Assembly (NCBI GenBank): GCA_013695775.1
Contig: JACCZV010000337.1
Span: 1 to 7,394, forward strand
Direction: 5' to 3'
Source of the DNA: Chitinophagales bacterium
GTDB lineage: Bacteria; Bacteroidota; Bacteroidia; Chitinophagales; UBA10324
Length of the DNA stretch: 7,394 nucleotides
Position numbers and translations under genes: made by a program. Shown here piece after piece: positions 5,790-7,394 of the stretch; the stretch's first letter is position 1, and each line of letters begins with the position of its first letter. Below the pieces are notes generated by a model. The model saw only the letters and a program-made list of their open reading frames with translations, had not been told where the DNA came from and made no database searches.

Positions 5790-7394
5790 ATGCGTAAGTA
5801 CATACTTGTATTAGCTTTTATAAGCTTTAGTTTTTTTGGTTTCAGCCAGACCATAAGTTCATTTGATGGTTTTTATCGTAATGGACAGGTATTTTTAACA
5901 TGGCAAAACATTTCGGGGTCTGAGGCTTATTATAAAGTGTATAGATCCAAAAACCCGATTACGTCTAGTTCACAACTAACCACTGCAGAATATCTTGGCT
6001 GGGTGAATAAAGAAGGCGCCAAAGATCATAACTTGAGTGAGCATGATGGAGTTAATCGTTACCTTCGAATAGATTCCGCTGGCACACCTTTAAGTAGTAG
6101 TACAAACCTATTTGTTGCAACGACACTTGTCAATGGAAATTATTATTATGCAGTAACATCAATACTTATCAACGGGGTAGAAAACAAAACCATTGACAAC
6201 AGCAATACTTTAACGAACCCTATTAATGAAATAGTGGCCAAACCTGAGCCGGTTTTTCAGGAACAGCGTGATCTGAACGGTAAACTTCATAAAATATACT
6301 CCAGCTTCTTCAGCACAAAACGTGAGGTAAATCAGCCACCTATCAATATTGCAGGATTTATTACCTTCGATCTTGCTCTCTATTTAAATAACGCAACAGG
6401 TAAACGTCCACTTAACATTCGGCTGCACCCAGGTGGAAATGATTTCTTTTGGTCAATTACCACTACCAAAGGTGATGAAATAAATCTAAATATTGAGGAC
6501 CGCACCCCAGGCAGTGAGTATGTGGCCAATTGGGGAGCCAATGAAAATTATAATATCTACAAATCGAATGATGAAAATACTGTTCCAACCTCTGGGAAAA
6601 ATTACAACTTTTTTCAGTTACGAATTAAGGAAACCATTGACTGGGCTATAGCGCATCTGCCCGTGGATTCTAACCGGGTTTATATGGAAGGTTCCTCTAA
6701 TGGGGCTCCCGGTGTTTTCTTTTTTGCAGTTACTTATCCTGAAAAACTCGCTGCCGTAAAAGTTAGTGTAGGCGTCTTTGATCTTTCATTTCAAAACGAC
6801 TACAATCCAAATTGTACCTTAAATCCAGGTGGCCCAAACAGAATAGATGGTAATAAACTGTTCGGAACCATTGAGAAGAATTTGATGTGCAATTTAGGCA
6901 TTGGCACATATGAAGCTTTTAATGGTGGCTGGATGATAAATAAATATAATCAAAAGGATTACCCGTTCATTTACAGCATGAATGGTAAGAATGATGCATT
7001 AATGGGATGGACTGAAAAACCCATCTATTATGATTCGGTAAATGCAAATAAGGTTGGTGGTTATTATTTTTTCGATCAGCGTGAGCATTCCGGAGATGGT
7101 GGCATATGGGGTACTAATAACTTCGATCTATTCCGGTATCGTAAAAATCTATCTTATCCCGCCTTCTCTGATTGTAGTCTGAATGAGAATTATGGCAATG
7201 GCGATGGAACCAGCGGAGCAGATTTTGGATCTGTCAATGGGATGTTGGATTGGGAAAATGAGATAGTAGAAGATGCTCAAAGCTGGGAGGCTAAGGTATT
7301 TGTCCGTGATTTATTGAAAGCCAACGGAGACAAGGTAGTCTATCCCAACAGCGGCATTGCTGATATAACATTGCGCAGGCTGCAGAAATTTAAT
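5790..7394 (+). CDS. Secreted FnIII-like plus alpha/beta-hydrolase esterase, 3' end outside window
   Basis: The reading frame is open from the ATG at 5790 to the window end, giving 535 residues without a stop. A Sec signal peptide is evident (MRKYILVLAF start, hydrophobic core to about 18, likely cleavage near FS-Q at 19/20). Residues about 22-145 look like a fibronectin type III domain: VFLTWQN (34-40), YYKVYRSKNPI (47-57), NGNYYYAVTS (115-124). Residues about 150-455 form an alpha/beta-hydrolase resembling secreted polysaccharide or polyester esterases. It has an oxyanion-loop-like RLHPGG (211-216), the nucleophile elbow GSSNG (301-305) with S303, probable acid D402 in GKNDALMGW, and probable base H433 in REHSGDGG. 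Two cysteines, C342 and C367, could form a disulfide. After about 460 a second, unassigned beta-type domain begins, ending in ITLRRLQKFN. The cell-surface or secreted setting and Bacteroidota context suggest a type IX sorting tail beyond the window, but that is not visible. Substrate is unknown; no sugar-utilisation genes are nearby. Confidence 0.8.
   Translation, partial: MRKYILVLAFISFSFFGFSQTISSFDGFYRNGQVFLTWQNISGSEAYYKVYRSKNPITSSSQLTTAEYLGWVNKEGAKDHNLSEHDGVNRYLRIDSAGTPLSSSTNLFVATTLVNGNYYYAVTSILINGVENKTIDNSNTLTNPINEIVAKPEPVFQEQRDLNGKLHKIYSSFFSTKREVNQPPINIAGFITFDLALYLNNATGKRPLNIRLHPGGNDFFWSITTTKGDEINLNIEDRTPGSEYVANWGANENYNIYKSNDENTVPTSGKNYNFFQLRIKETIDWAIAHLPVDSNRVYMEGSSNGAPGVFFFAVTYPEKLAAVKVSVGVFDLSFQNDYNPNCTLNPGGPNRIDGNKLFGTIEKNLMCNLGIGTYEAFNGGWMINKYNQKDYPFIYSMNGKNDALMGWTEKPIYYDSVNANKVGGYYFFDQREHSGDGGIWGTNNFDLFRYRKNLSYPAFSDCSLNENYGNGDGTSGADFGSVNGMLDWENEIVEDAQSWEAKVFVRDLLKANGDKVVYPNSGIADITLRRLQKFN

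Overview
The window looks like a chromosomal segment of a Bacteroidota bacterium, probably from the Chitinophagales/Sphingobacteriales side. It has moderate to low GC. Shine-Dalgarno signals are sparse. Several genes are preceded by the phylum's own promoter pattern (TTG about 20 bases upstream of TAnnTTTG). The ribosome recycling factor ends in a KEKEIMTV-type tail, and a secreted multidomain esterase starts with a signal peptide ending in FSQ.

Left part (1-2048, + strand): the last codons of an OppB/DppB-type permease, then an OppC/DppC-type permease 4 bases later. Together they form the membrane pair of a dipeptide/oligopeptide ABC importer. The OppC protein is 440 residues, long for the family, because of a large periplasmic loop and an extra membrane-spanning insert. 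The ribosome recycling factor gene frr follows; it appears to have its own promoter and so is not simply part of the transporter operon.

Middle part (2213-5168, - strand): four genes read leftward. In transcription order they are a four-helix DoxX/DUF417-like membrane protein, the E2 subunit of 2-oxoglutarate dehydrogenase (sucB), a small class I methyltransferase resembling phospholipid N-methyltransferases or rRNA adenine dimethylases, and a 126-residue membrane-anchored protein of unknown function. sucB is not next to sucA in this window. The methyltransferase gene has no usable ATG and probably starts at TTG. The last small gene converges on frr across 164 bases in which I see no convincing terminator.

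Right part (5169-7394): a roughly 620-base AT-rich intergenic stretch with no credible gene, then a + strand gene that runs off the window (535 residues visible). It encodes a secreted protein with an N-terminal fibronectin-III-like domain and an alpha/beta-hydrolase domain with a readable Ser-Asp-His triad, so it is probably an extracellular carbohydrate or polyester esterase.

Most of the window is ordinary housekeeping content. I do not see a clear new multi-gene system. The points most worth a second look are the secreted esterase, the insert in the OppC-type permease, the start of the methyltransferase, and the well-formed frr promoter.
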